Below, in pieces: positions 1-8,265 of a stretch of DNA of 53,343 nt. Both the position numbers and the translations under genes were made by a program. Under the pieces are notes generated by a model. It was not told the origin of the DNA and ran no database searches. It saw only the letters and a program-made list of their open reading frames with translations. The first letter of the stretch is position 1. Every line of letters starts with the position of its first letter. The DNA comes from Erythrobacteraceae bacterium (lineage in GTDB: Bacteria; Pseudomonadota; Alphaproteobacteria; Sphingomonadales; Sphingomonadaceae): positions 1 to 53,343 of the forward strand of contig JAHEAX010000014.1 of NCBI GenBank assembly GCA_024642525.1, given 5' to 3'.

Positions 1-776
1 ATCTTGCCGCCGTGGCACATATTGTCGACCATCGAGGCAAAGCCCGCTTCCGAACCTGACATTTCGAGCCCGACGTCGAAGCCTTCGGTCATGCCGAGTT
101 GCTTCTGCACATCAGCCAGATTTTCGCGGGAAACATTGACGGTGCGCGTTGCGCCCATTCTGGCGGCGCGTTCCAGCCGGCCGTCATTGAGGTCTGTCAC
201 CACGACATGGCGTGCGCCTGCATGGCGGCAGACTGCAGCGGCCATGATGCCGATGGGGCCTGCGCCCACGATCAGCACATCTTCGCCCAGAACGTCGAAC
301 TGCAGGGCCGTGTGGACGGCATTGCCGAACGGGTCGAACAGCGAGGCTACATCAAGATCGATGCCGGGGTTGTGCACCCACAAATTGGCTGCGGGCAGTG
401 CCAGATATTCAGCAAAAGCACCTTGCCTGTTCACCCCGATGCCGCTGGCATTGGCGCACATGTGGCGGCGCCCTGCCATGCAGTTGCGGCAGTGGCCGCA
501 TACGACATGGCCTTCGCCCGAAACAATCTGGCCGGCATGATAATCGGTGACATTGCTGCCCATTTCCACGATTTCGCCAACGAATTCGTGGCCCACCACC
601 ATCGGCACGGGGATGGTTGCCTGCGCCCATTCGTCCCACTTCCAGATGTGCATGTCGGTGCCGCAGATCGCGGTGCGCTTCACGCGGATCAGCACATCGT
701 TGATGCCCACTTCCGGCATCGGGACATCTTCCTGCCACAAGCCGGGCTTGGCGTGAGATTTGACGAGTGCTTTCAT
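1..776 (-). CDS. tdh: L-threonine 3-dehydrogenase, C-terminus cut by window edge
   Basis: Zinc-dependent medium-chain dehydrogenase that oxidises L-threonine to 2-amino-3-ketobutyrate with NAD. The first 258 residues are visible and roughly 80 should lie beyond the edge. The protein begins [14 protein letters not shown]. It has the catalytic-zinc segment [10 protein letters not shown] with Cys38, a GHE motif, a structural-zinc cysteine group ([12 protein letters not shown]...C) and the nucleotide-binding loop GAGPIG, all in family order. The start at 776 matches the conserved N-terminus. It is divergent from the serine dehydratase gene, so two amino-acid catabolic genes share this intergenic space. 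Other alcohol dehydrogenases of the superfamily are the alternative, but the N-terminus is typical of Tdh. Confidence 0.88.
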   Translation of the reverse strand, partial: MKALVKSHAKPGLWQEDVPMPEVGINDVLIRVKRTAICGTDMHIWKWDEWAQATIPVPMVVGHEFVGEIVEMGSNVTDYHAGQIVSGEGHVVCGHCRNCMAGRRHMCANASGIGVNRQGAFAEYLALPAANLWVHNPGIDLDVASLFDPFGNAVHTALQFDVLGEDVLIVGAGPIGIMAAAVCRHAGARHVVVTDLNDGRLERAARMGATRTVNVSRENLADVQKQLGMTEGFDVGLEMSGSEAGFASMVDNMCHGGK

Positions 777-920
777 GAGAATGCCTTTCCACTTGCTGCA
801 GCAAGGTGCAGCGAATCCATCTTGGGCTTTCCCATAGTCCCAGATTGTTGCATTGGAAACTAACTGAGTTTGCATATGCGCGCCTGCGCCTGTGCGGGCA
901 CCTTACGGGATGGGACGTTC

Positions 921-2327
921 ATGTTATCGGTACTGGATATTTTTCGTGTCGGAATTGGCCCGTCCAGTTCGCATACGGTCGGCCCGATGCGCATTGGCAG
1001 GCGTTTTGTCCTGGCGTTGAAAAAGCGTGACCTGCTGACAAGGACGCACAGCGTCATGGTGGAACTGCAAGGTTCGCTTGCATTGACGGGCAAGGGCCAT
1101 GCCACGCCCAAGGCCGTGGTGCTGGGCCTGCTCGGCCTCCAGCCAGAAACTTTGGACCCCGCTAGGGCCGATGCCGATGTCGCCCGCGTTGCCGAAGATG
1201 GCCGGCTGAAACTGGGCGGAAGCCACGAAATCAGCTTCGATCCTGAAGCGGACATCCACTTCGCTTATGATAATATCCCTGACCTGCATCCCAATGCGAT
1301 GCAGATGTCAGCCTATGCCGCGGACGGCACCTGCCTGTTGTCGCGAACATATTTTTCTACCGGCGGCGGCTTCATCGCATCGCGCAGGCAGCTGGAACGT
1401 CCGGCCAAGGGTGACCTGGTAAAAGCGACCACCGAAGCCCGTTTTCCGTTCGGGTCGGCTGCTGAATTGCTGGCGCATTGCGCGCGGGAAAATCTGGCCG
1501 TGCACGAATTGATCATGGCGAACGAGGATACGCACCGGCCGCGCGCGGAAACAGAAGCCATGCTGGACCGGATCGGCTGTGTCATGATGGCATGCATCGA
1601 TCGCGGCCTGCGCACCGATGGCGTGCTGCCGGGCAAGCTTGGCGTCAAACGCCGTGCGCCGAACCTTTGGCGAAAACTGGTCGATACGCCCAATTCGAAC
1701 GAGCGGGAGCAATTGTTCGACTGGCTCAATGTCTATGCCATGGCAGTGAACGAGGAAAACGCGGCTGGCGGGCAAGTCGTCACCGCACCTACCAATGGCG
1801 CGGCTGGCATCATTCCCTCGGTCATCCGGCATTATTGTTCAGGGCTGGAAGCAGGCCCGGAAACTGACGGCGTGAAGGCAGATTGCACTGCCAATGTCCG
1901 CAAATTTCTCCTCACTGCTGGCGGTATCGGGCTGCTGTACAAGCAGCGCGCATCCATTTCAGGCGCGGAAATGGGCTGCCAGGGTGAAGTCGGCGTTGCC
2001 TGTTCCATGGCGGCGGGCGGTCTGGCCGCCGTGTGGGGCGCAACCCCGCAGCAGGTCGCCACGGCCGCCGAAATCGGCATGGAACACAACCTTGGCCTCA
2101 CCTGCGATCCGGTCGGCGGGTTGGTCCAGATCCCCTGTATCGAACGCAATGCGATCGGTTCTGTAAAGGCGGTCAATGCCGCACGGCTGGCCCTGCATGC
2201 ATCAGAGCAGATGCATGTCAGCCTTGATCAGGTGATCGAAACGATGCGCCAGACCGGGCTAGACATGTCGACCAAATATAAGGAAACCAGCCAGGGCGGG
2301 CTTGCGGTCAACGTGATCGAATGTTGA
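921..2327 (+). CDS. sdaA: L-serine ammonia-lyase (L-serine dehydratase), single-chain iron-sulfur type
   Basis: Deaminates L-serine to pyruvate and ammonia using an oxygen-sensitive [4Fe-4S] cluster. The 468-residue protein joins the beta-type domain (starting [20 protein letters not shown]) to the alpha-type catalytic domain. The latter shows [31 protein letters not shown] and [16 protein letters not shown], whose cysteines fit the cluster ligands. In-frame TTG (870) and ATG (876) codons exist upstream, but the family N-terminus begins at 921, so that start is chosen although its ribosome site is weak. Length is normal for the single-chain form. It is divergent from tdh and convergent with the next gene. 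Confidence 0.92.
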   Translation: MLSVLDIFRVGIGPSSSHTVGPMRIGRRFVLALKKRDLLTRTHSVMVELQGSLALTGKGHATPKAVVLGLLGLQPETLDPARADADVARVAEDGRLKLGGSHEISFDPEADIHFAYDNIPDLHPNAMQMSAYAADGTCLLSRTYFSTGGGFIASRRQLERPAKGDLVKATTEARFPFGSAAELLAHCARENLAVHELIMANEDTHRPRAETEAMLDRIGCVMMACIDRGLRTDGVLPGKLGVKRRAPNLWRKLVDTPNSNEREQLFDWLNVYAMAVNEENAAGGQVVTAPTNGAAGIIPSVIRHYCSGLEAGPETDGVKADCTANVRKFLLTAGGIGLLYKQRASISGAEMGCQGEVGVACSMAAGGLAAVWGATPQQVATAAEIGMEHNLGLTCDPVGGLVQIPCIERNAIGSVKAVNAARLALHASEQMHVSLDQVIETMRQTGLDMSTKYKETSQGGLAVNVIEC

Positions 2328-2339
2328 CGGCAGCAGGCA

Positions 2340-3254
2340 TTACAGGAACGCCTTGAGTTCCTTCACGAAATCATCAAACCGGTCGTGATGCACCCAGTGG
2401 CCGGCACGGTCATAGGATGTCAGGCTGACATTATCGCCGAAATCCTTGATGCGGCCGTCCTTTTCAGGATTGGACGCCCAGCTGTCATTGCCGTAAATCA
2501 GCCGCGTGGGGCAGGTGATCTGGCTCCATAACTGGTGGACCTGTTCAGGTGACAGATCGTCTGGCGGCCACACATGGACATGGGGGTCGAATTTCCAGCT
2601 GAAGGTGCCGTCTTCGTTCCGCATGACTGCGTGCAAAGTCAGGTGGTTTGCCTGCGCTTCGGTCAGATAGCTGTTTTCATCACGCATCCGCTTCAGCGCA
2701 GCGGCGAAAGTTTCATAGCGGCGTGGCTGGCGCGATGCGGCCTTGCGCTTGTTCTCGATCCATCCGCGCCAATGTTCGTCGAACGGTGTTTCCTGCCGTT
2801 TGGCCACCTGTTCAGGCGATGGACCAAGCCCTTCGATGGCGACCAGCTTGCGCACATTTTCAGGATAAAGCCCGGCATAGCGAAGGGCGATATTTCCGCC
2901 CAGCGAATGGGACACGATGGTAACAGGCGCCAGTTCCAGCTGGTGGATCAACTGTGCCAGATCATAGACATAGGCCATGATGGTATAATAGCCTGTCCGG
3001 CTCCACCCGCTGTCGCCGTGGCCGCGCAGGTCGGGGCACATCACGTGCCAATCCTTGCGCAGTTCCTCTGCCGTCCAGTCCCAGTTGCGGCAATGATCGC
3101 GTCCGCCATGCAGCAGGATCAGCGGCGGCGCATCCCGGTTGCCCCAATCGGCAAAATGCAGGCGGGTGCGCTGCGAAATGAAGCTCTGTGATGTCGGTCC
3201 GATCAGGTCCATGCATTTGTCTCGATTGTCTGGCGCAGATGACTCACTGCCCAT
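2340..3254 (-). CDS. Alpha/beta-fold hydrolase
   Basis: A 304-residue alpha/beta hydrolase of unknown substrate. It shows the oxyanion segment ILLHGGRDHCRNWD, the strand/turn DLRGHGDSGWS, the nucleophile elbow SHSLGG and a late histidine in RAGHWVHHDRF that would complete a Ser-Asp-His triad. A second Met (position 3212, MDLIGPTSQ) lies 14 codons in and is an equally plausible start, because the first 14 residues look unlike a conserved N-terminus. No signal peptide is seen, so it is probably cytoplasmic. It is convergent with the serine dehydratase gene and divergent from the acyl-CoA dehydrogenase gene. Esterase, epoxide hydrolase or C-C hydrolase activity cannot be separated from sequence alone. 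Confidence 0.85.
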   Translation of the reverse strand: MGSESSAPDNRDKCMDLIGPTSQSFISQRTRLHFADWGNRDAPPLILLHGGRDHCRNWDWTAEELRKDWHVMCPDLRGHGDSGWSRTGYYTIMAYVYDLAQLIHQLELAPVTIVSHSLGGNIALRYAGLYPENVRKLVAIEGLGPSPEQVAKRQETPFDEHWRGWIENKRKAASRQPRRYETFAAALKRMRDENSYLTEAQANHLTLHAVMRNEDGTFSWKFDPHVHVWPPDDLSPEQVHQLWSQITCPTRLIYGNDSWASNPEKDGRIKDFGDNVSLTSYDRAGHWVHHDRFDDFVKELKAFL

Positions 3255-3315
3255 TGCACATAGCTAACTAGCTGATACAACATCTGCATAATGTCTCCCG
3301 CTGAAAGGTCCAGTA

Positions 3316-4479
3316 ATGGCAGTAATCGACGTTCCGCAACCCGAATATATGGAAGACGAGGAAATCTCGATGTTCCATGATGCAGTCGGCAAGTTTTTCG
3401 ATCAGCATGCACCGGAAAAGCGGGTGTTGAAATGGCGCGAAGAAGGCCAGGTCGAACGCGAATTCTGGAATGAAGCAGGCGCTGCGGGCATTCTGGGCGT
3501 GTCGGTGCCGGAAGAATATGGCGGCCATGGCGGCGATTTCCGTCACGACATGGTGGTGGTGGCGCAGCAGGGCAACAAGGGCGTTGAAGGTTTCGCCGCC
3601 AGCCTGCACAATGTCATCATCCTGCCCTACATCGTGCGTCACGGCACTGAAGAACAGAAAAAGAAATGGCTGCCCAAGCTTGTGTCAGGCGAACTGGTTT
3701 CCGCCATCGCGATGAGCGAGCCTGGCGCAGGGTCTGATCTGCAGAACATCACCACCACCGCGCTCAAGGATGGCAACGGTTACAAGCTGAACGGGTCGAA
3801 AACCTTTATCTCCAACGGCCAGACGGCTGATTTCATCATCGTGGTGGCCAAGACCGACCCGAGCGAAGGCCACAAGGGCATTTCGCTGATGTGCCTCGAA
3901 ACGGAAGGCGCCGAAGGGTTCCAGCGCGGCAAGAAGCTCGACAAGGTCGGGCTGGATGCCCAGGATACTTCGGAATTGTTCTTCGACGATGTGTTCATCC
4001 CGGCAGACAATGTTCTTGGCGGTGTAGAAGGGCGCGGTTTCTACCAGCTGATGGGCGAACTGCCGCAGGAGCGACTGCTGATCGCAATGGGCGCGATGGC
4101 GACCATCGAAAAGGCGCTGGATGTCACGGTTGAATATGTGAAGGGGCGCAAGGCCTTCGGTAAAACCATCTGGGATTTCCAGAACACCCAGTTCACGCTG
4201 GCCGATCTGAAGGCGCGGGGTACTGCTGCCAAGGTCTTCATCAATGATTGCATTGCCAAGCTGCTGAAAGGCGAGCTGGATGTGACCACGGCGTCGATCG
4301 CCAAATATTGGGTCACCGAATTGCAGGGCGAAGTGGTCGATAAATGCCTGCAGCTGCATGGCGGCTGGGGCTATATCAACGATTATCCGATTGCGCGGAT
4401 GTTCCGCGATAGCCGGATCAGCCGTATCTACGGTGGATCGAACGAAATCATGAAAATGCTGATTGCTCGTTCGATGTGA
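3316..4479 (+). CDS. Acyl-CoA dehydrogenase
   Basis: FAD flavoprotein that introduces the alpha-beta double bond in an acyl-CoA thioester, as in fatty-acid or branched-chain amino-acid breakdown. At 387 residues it has standard length. Family landmarks are AMSEPGAGSDLQNI (FAD/substrate loop), FISNGQTADFIIVVAKTD in the beta-barrel, KAFGKTIWDFQNTQF in the C-terminal helical domain, LQLHGGWGYINDYP and the terminal RIYGGSNEIMKMLIARSM. The position of the catalytic base was not resolved; the Glu of GGSNEIM is not the usual base in short-chain types. The gene stands alone, followed by a strong inverted repeat. Chain-length preference cannot be inferred. Confidence 0.93.
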   Translation: MAVIDVPQPEYMEDEEISMFHDAVGKFFDQHAPEKRVLKWREEGQVEREFWNEAGAAGILGVSVPEEYGGHGGDFRHDMVVVAQQGNKGVEGFAASLHNVIILPYIVRHGTEEQKKKWLPKLVSGELVSAIAMSEPGAGSDLQNITTTALKDGNGYKLNGSKTFISNGQTADFIIVVAKTDPSEGHKGISLMCLETEGAEGFQRGKKLDKVGLDAQDTSELFFDDVFIPADNVLGGVEGRGFYQLMGELPQERLLIAMGAMATIEKALDVTVEYVKGRKAFGKTIWDFQNTQFTLADLKARGTAAKVFINDCIAKLLKGELDVTTASIAKYWVTELQGEVVDKCLQLHGGWGYINDYPIARMFRDSRISRIYGGSNEIMKMLIARSM

Positions 4480-4486
4480 TATCCAG

Positions 4487-4519
4487 CCAGTGGCCGCGAT
4501 GTCTGGTCGCGGCCACTGG
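4487..4519. terminator. Strong inverted repeat between two converging genes (bidirectional terminator)
   Basis: A perfect 13-bp stem (CCAGTGGCCGCGA with its complement) closes a 7-base loop. It lies 8 bases after the acyl-CoA dehydrogenase stop and just past the stop of the leftward RibB-type gene. No long T-tract follows on either strand, so termination efficiency is uncertain, but position and stem strength fit a shared terminator. Confidence 0.7.
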
Positions 4520-4531
4520 GCTGATGCATTT

Positions 4532-5824
4532 TCAGTCGATCGGACGTTCACCCACGATCGACAGGCCATAGCCTTCAAGCGCGACCAGCGAATGGTGCGA
4601 ATTGGTGAGCAATTCCATATCGTGCACACCCAGTTCCGCCAGGATCTGCGCGCCAACACCATAATCGCGCAATTCCTCGATCTCGGCCGGGGCAGCTTCG
4701 CCTTTGTGCGCCTTGGTGATTATGGTGAAGCCGCCAGCCTTCATCCGGTTGATCACCACGATGACACCAGCGCCTTCCTTTGCGATGATTTCCATGGATT
4801 TCTGCAGCAGGCCGGTGCGCGGGCTGTCTTCAGCGAATATGTCGCCAAACAGGTTGAGCAGGTGCATCCTGACCAGCGTTGGCTTGCCCGGGTCGACATT
4901 GCCCAGCGTCAGCGCCAGCGTATCGTCACCGGTTGCCTTGTTGTGGAAGCTGATCGCATTCCACGTGCCGCCAAAACGGCTGACGAAGCGGGATTCGGCG
5001 CGTTTTTCCACCATGTGGTCATGTTTGCGGCGATAGGCGATGAGATCGCGGATCGTGCCGATCTTCAGATCGTGTTTGCGGGCGAAATCAATGAGATCAT
5101 CCATCCGCGCCATCGTGCCATCGTCATTCATGATCTCGCAGATCACGCCTGATGGATTGAGGCCGGCCAGGCGCGAAATGTCGACGGCCGCTTCGGTATG
5201 GCCAGCACGCACCAGCACGCCGCCATCGCGGGCAACCAATGGGAAGACATGGCCCGGCGTGACAATATCCTCGATGCCCTTGGATGCATCAATGGCGACA
5301 CTGACGGTGCGCGCACGGTCACCAGCACTGATGCCGGTGGTTACGCCTTCGCGCGCTTCGATGGAGGTGGTAAAAGCGGTTTCATGACGAGTGCGGTTGT
5401 TCTGGCTCATCAGTTCCAGCCCAAGCTGGTCGCAGCGCTGCTTGGTCATGGTCAGGCAGATAAGTCCGCGTCCATGCGATGCCATGAAGTTGATCGCCTG
5501 CGGGGTTGCCATCTGGGCGGGAATGACAAGATCGCCTTCATTTTCGCGGTCTTCATCGTCGACCAGCACGAACATCCGGCCATTGCGGGCTTGATCGATA
5601 ATCTCCTCGATCGTCGCCAGCACCGGCCGGTCATCATTCGCTTCGAGGAAGGTCGCAAGCTTGCCCAGCGTTTCAGTGGTCGGGTTCCACTGTTCGTCAG
5701 TGCAATCGCGCAATGAATTGGCATGAAGGCCGGCCGCACGGGCGATGGCAGCACGGGACATGGAGCCTGCATCCACGAGTTCGCGGATATTCTGCTGGAT
5801 GATCTGGGGTGTGAATTTTGTCAT
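4532..5824 (-). CDS. ribB: 3,4-dihydroxy-2-butanone-4-phosphate synthase with N-terminal HTH and degenerate GCH2-like domain (RibBX type)
   Basis: Makes the four-carbon riboflavin precursor from ribulose 5-phosphate. From the chosen start the protein has 430 residues. Residues 1-62 resemble an XRE/Cro helix-turn-helix ([18 protein letters not shown], then [15 protein letters not shown]). Residues about 66-265 are the DHBP synthase domain, with [11 protein letters not shown] and [10 protein letters not shown]. Residues about 270-430 align in outline with GTP cyclohydrolase II ([13 protein letters not shown]) but lack the zinc cysteines and the GRGIGL motif, so that half should be inactive, as in the proteobacterial RibBX variant. 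In-frame ATGs at 5842 and 5860 are possible. The 5824 start leaves two operator-like repeats entirely upstream. No FMN riboswitch fits in the short leader. Confidence 0.88.
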   Translation of the reverse strand: MTKFTPQIIQQNIRELVDAGSMSRAAIARAAGLHANSLRDCTDEQWNPTTETLGKLATFLEANDDRPVLATIEEIIDQARNGRMFVLVDDEDRENEGDLVIPAQMATPQAINFMASHGRGLICLTMTKQRCDQLGLELMSQNNRTRHETAFTTSIEAREGVTTGISAGDRARTVSVAIDASKGIEDIVTPGHVFPLVARDGGVLVRAGHTEAAVDISRLAGLNPSGVICEIMNDDGTMARMDDLIDFARKHDLKIGTIRDLIAYRRKHDHMVEKRAESRFVSRFGGTWNAISFHNKATGDDTLALTLGNVDPGKPTLVRMHLLNLFGDIFAEDSPRTGLLQKSMEIIAKEGAGVIVVINRMKAGGFTIITKAHKGEAAPAEIEELRDYGVGAQILAELGVHDMELLTNSHHSLVALEGYGLSIVGERPID

Positions 5825-5838
5825 GCCGGACGCAATAT

Positions 5839-5884
5839 ACATCCGAATGTGAGATGCCAAGGCTTAAAACACATTATAATGTGA
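5839..5884. promoter_or_regulatory. Two copies of a 14-bp operator-like sequence upstream of ribB
   Basis: ACATCCGAATGTGA (5839-5852) and ACATTATAATGTGA (5871-5884) agree at 11 of 14 bases and begin 32 bp apart, about three helical turns. The second lies within the perfect 14-bp palindrome CACATTATAATGTG (5870-5883). Both sit upstream of the 5824 start of the HTH-bearing RibB-type gene and between it and the divergent flavin reductase gene. The arrangement looks like a dimer-binding operator pair; that the RibB HTH binds it is inference. Confidence 0.5.
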
Positions 5885-5996
5885 TTGCCGAAGCGATCCA
5901 ACGGCGTTTGGCGCTTTGATTTGCGTGGTCACATTGGTTAGGCACCTCAATACAGGCGCTTCGCTTCACAAGCGAGCATGAAAGGCAGCAATCCCC

Positions 5997-6524
5997 ATGA
6001 AAGACGCAATTGGCGAAAATGACCCGCAAGCCCTGCTTGCCGCTGGCCTGCGATCAGCCATGCGCCGGATGCCTGGCCCGGTTTCGCTGGTGACGACCCA
6101 CGATGATGCGCTGAATGCCCCGGCAGGTATGGCCGCATCGGCGGTCATCCCCGTGTCGATGGAGCCGCCATCCATGCTGGTGGCGGTCAATCGGCAGTCG
6201 CGCTGCCACGCCGCGATCGAGGCGCACGGGCGGTTCTGCATCAACCTGCTGGGCACGGATCAGGCGCGGTTGGTTGAAACATTCTCCACCGCTGGTTTGA
6301 GGGACGAACGCTTCAGCACGTCGGAATGGGAATATTCCGATTCCATTCCCTTCCTTCCCACTGCAATGGCGAGCATCTTCTGCGAAGTTCGGACCACACT
6401 GGTGCATGGCACGCACGAGCTTTTCATTGGCAATGCCTATGACGTACGGATGCGTGACACCGAAGGTCTCGACCCGCTCGGCTGGATGGAAGGCGGATTT
6501 GCGAGGTTCGGCGCGCTTGACTGA
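5997..6524 (+). CDS. Flavin reductase-like (FMN-binding split-barrel) protein
   Basis: A 175-residue protein of the flavin reductase/FMN-binding split-barrel family, which reduces or binds FMN and often feeds two-component monooxygenases. Matching segments are AMRRMPGPVSLVTTHD, GMAASAVIPVSMEPPSMLVAVNR (shown only in part here: PSMLVAVNRQS), GRFCINLLG and FIGNAYDVRMRD. Length is typical. The ATG follows an AAAGGCAG ribosome site. It is divergent from the riboflavin enzyme across about 170 bp holding the operator-like repeats, so the two flavin-related genes might share a control region. No partner monooxygenase is nearby and the oxidised partner is unknown. Confidence 0.85.
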   Translation: MKDAIGENDPQALLAAGLRSAMRRMPGPVSLVTTHDDALNAPAGMAASAVIPVSMEPPSMLVAVNRQSRCHAAIEAHGRFCINLLGTDQARLVETFSTAGLRDERFSTSEWEYSDSIPFLPTAMASIFCEVRTTLVHGTHELFIGNAYDVRMRDTEGLDPLGWMEGGFARFGALD

Positions 6525-6536
6525 GCAAGCGAAGTA

Positions 6537-7376
6537 TTAGTCCCGCGTCAGTTCTGCGCCGATATAGAGATCGCCCTGACCATAGAGATAGGTCGGGTTG
6601 AAATCGCCGTGTTTTTCGAAGTTCTTGCGGTCAGTCACCGTCACATTGCCGCGCCGGAATTCTGCCACGCCTTCCCGGCTCAATGCACGCAGCGCACGGT
6701 TCATATGGATAGCAGTGGTGCCGCACATATCTGCAAGATCGGTCTGGGTCAGGGGCGTACGAAATCCATCGGAATGGGCCAGCCCTACCATCTCAAGCCG
6801 GTACCAGATTTCTGCCAGCAAATGCGCGACGCGGCGGTAGGCCTTCAGCTGTTCCAGCTTGAGCGTCCACTGGCGGTGAATGGCTGCATCCAGCAGGGTT
6901 GAAAACCAGAACAGGCGCGACAGGTGCGGTTCTGAATTCATCAGGTCCTGCAGGCGCGAATGCGGCACATAGCCGACCTTTGCCGGGCCAAGCGTGACAA
7001 GATCATGATCGAGCCGCTTCAGCGCAAAGGCATGGAGATCGACAAAATCGCCCGGCACCTGAATCCCGACGACATAGCGCCGGCCGTTTTCGACGATGGT
7101 CCGAAGGGCGAAACCTTCGATCAGCATCGTGCTGTGGTTACATTTCTCCCCGCGGGTCACCAGCCGGTGCCCTTTGTCGAAATCGACAACCTCTGTAATC
7201 GAGCTTTCGAGGATCTCTTTTTCGCGATCCCCCATGGCATGGCGCAAGCGCCCCATCAGGAACCTGCCGGTCAGAGGATAATCACTGAGTTCTTTCTGCA
7301 TATCGCTTGAACAAGTCGCCTCGAGTGCAATCGGTTCCGGCCCATTCAGCCCGGTTTCGAAATTAACTTTGGTCAA
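6537..7376 (-). CDS. Crp/Fnr-family transcriptional regulator
   Basis: A 279-residue regulator with an N-terminal cyclic-nucleotide-binding-type beta-barrel (residues about 40-150, including GEKCNHSTMLIEGFALR and VGIQVPGDFVDLHAF). A dimer helix and a C-terminal winged helix follow (LTQTDLADMCGTTAIHMNRALRALSREG, residues about 206-250). It lacks the N-terminal cysteine cluster of oxygen-sensing Fnr, so the effector is unknown; this HTH type is common among alphaproteobacterial regulators of unknown signal. An alternative Met (MQKELSDYP, at 7301) would drop 25 residues of weak character. It is divergent from the PhoB-like gene across 140 bp. Its targets cannot be deduced. Confidence 0.88.
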   Translation of the reverse strand: MTKVNFETGLNGPEPIALEATCSSDMQKELSDYPLTGRFLMGRLRHAMGDREKEILESSITEVVDFDKGHRLVTRGEKCNHSTMLIEGFALRTIVENGRRYVVGIQVPGDFVDLHAFALKRLDHDLVTLGPAKVGYVPHSRLQDLMNSEPHLSRLFWFSTLLDAAIHRQWTLKLEQLKAYRRVAHLLAEIWYRLEMVGLAHSDGFRTPLTQTDLADMCGTTAIHMNRALRALSREGVAEFRRGNVTVTDRKNFEKHGDFNPTYLYGQGDLYIGAELTRD

Positions 7377-7456
7377 GAAAGCGGCTGATTGCGGAAAAGA
7401 ACGAAATTTCCGTAATTTGCTTGTTGCAGGAAAATTTCAAAAATATGCAGCCTGCG

Positions 7457-7474
7457 TTGTCACTATCGCGTCAC
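7457..7474 (+). promoter_or_regulatory. Candidate Pho box upstream of the PhoB-like regulator
   Basis: TTGTCACTATCGCGTCAC contains two GTCA half-sites exactly 11 bp apart, the spacing of the Pho box (CTGTCATAAAACTGTCAC), and matches that consensus at 11 of 18 positions. It lies 42 bp upstream of the 7517 start in the same orientation. No convincing -10 element is seen. A lone pair like this is expected once or twice by chance in a window this size, so alone it is weak. Confidence 0.35.
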
Positions 7475-7516
7475 ATCATCGCGGCAATTCTCTTTGCAAC
7501 AAGGGAACGGCGGTAA

Positions 7517-8191
7517 ATGGACGTGATCAATATTTTCCTCACTGAAGAACTGGGCGAAGCCCTGGAAGACTTCGTTCACGCCGATACCCGCTTCACTTTT
7601 GACCGGCTGGATGCGCAGGGGCCAAGGCGCCTTGTCGAAGGGCCGATGTGGGCCTTTGTTGACTGGGTGATGGATGATCTGGCCGGCCTTGAAATGTGCC
7701 GCCGGCTACGTGCGGATGCCCGCACCTGCGATGCCCATGTGACAATGGTGCTGGAACGGGACGATCCTGATGACCGGCGGCGTGCCCTCCGCGCTGGTGC
7801 AGACGATTACATGATTGGCCCGCTCGACCGGACAAAGGTGCTCGACCGGGTGCTGGCGCTGCAATCGCAGCATAGCCAGCGCCATGCGGCGCATCTGTTT
7901 GAAGTTGGCGAATTGTCGATCAACATGGCCGGATTGCAGGCAAAATGGGGTAACAAGCCTATTGGCCTGCGCCCTAATGAATTCCGCCTGCTGCGGTTCT
8001 TCGCCGAAAATCCCAACCAGGTGCTGTCACGCAGCGATCTGATTGCCGGGCTTGGCAAGCAGGAACCCGCCATTGATGAACGCACTGTCGATGTGTGGAT
8101 TGGCAGATTGCGCCGCGCATTGCTTGCAGCCGGGGCGGGCAATCCGCTCCGGACGGTTCGGTCCCTTGGATATGTTCTTGATACCAACTGA
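7517..8191 (+). CDS. OmpR/PhoB-type winged-helix regulator with degenerate receiver
   Basis: A 224-residue response-regulator-like protein. The C-terminal half (residues about 128-222) is an OmpR/PhoB winged helix with LRPNEFRLLRFFAENPNQVLSR..., DERTVDVWIGRLRRAL and LRTVRSLGYVLD. The receiver half keeps the acceptor-like Asp49 (WAFVDWVMDDLAGLEM). It lacks the N-terminal acidic pair (NIFLTEE replaces the usual VDDE) and has YMIGPLD where the switch Lys of YxxKP should be. Phosphorylation-independent action is therefore likely. No sensor kinase is adjacent. The ATG is preceded by AAGGGAACGG. A Pho-box-like pair lies upstream and a strong hairpin ends the transcript. It could be a PhoB paralogue, but its targets are unknown. 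Confidence 0.87.
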   Translation: MDVINIFLTEELGEALEDFVHADTRFTFDRLDAQGPRRLVEGPMWAFVDWVMDDLAGLEMCRRLRADARTCDAHVTMVLERDDPDDRRRALRAGADDYMIGPLDRTKVLDRVLALQSQHSQRHAAHLFEVGELSINMAGLQAKWGNKPIGLRPNEFRLLRFFAENPNQVLSRSDLIAGLGKQEPAIDERTVDVWIGRLRRALLAAGAGNPLRTVRSLGYVLDTN

Positions 8192-8219
8192 CCGGGCATT
8201 TTCATGGTTTGCACATACT

Positions 8220-8253
8220 GAAACGGCCGCCATTTCTGGCGGCCGTTTCGTTT
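8220..8253. terminator. Intrinsic terminator, probably bidirectional
   Basis: A perfect 12-bp stem (GAAACGGCCGCC paired with GGCGGCCGTTTC) with a 6-base loop, followed by GTTTGTG, sits 28 bp after the PhoB-like regulator stop. Its left side also lies just past the stop of the leftward TonB-dependent receptor, and the A-rich left arm would supply a U-rich tail for that transcript. Confidence 0.85.
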
Positions 8254-8265
8254 GTGTAGCCTGTG

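Noticed and set aside
3685-4662. 325-codon minus-strand frame over the acyl-CoA dehydrogenase gene
   Set aside because: Antisense to a clear acyl-CoA dehydrogenase with its full set of family motifs; no independent evidence.
5825-5996. FMN riboswitch upstream of the RibB-type gene
   Set aside because: The leader is short and shows no FMN-aptamer-like conserved blocks. The palindromic repeats explain the region better.
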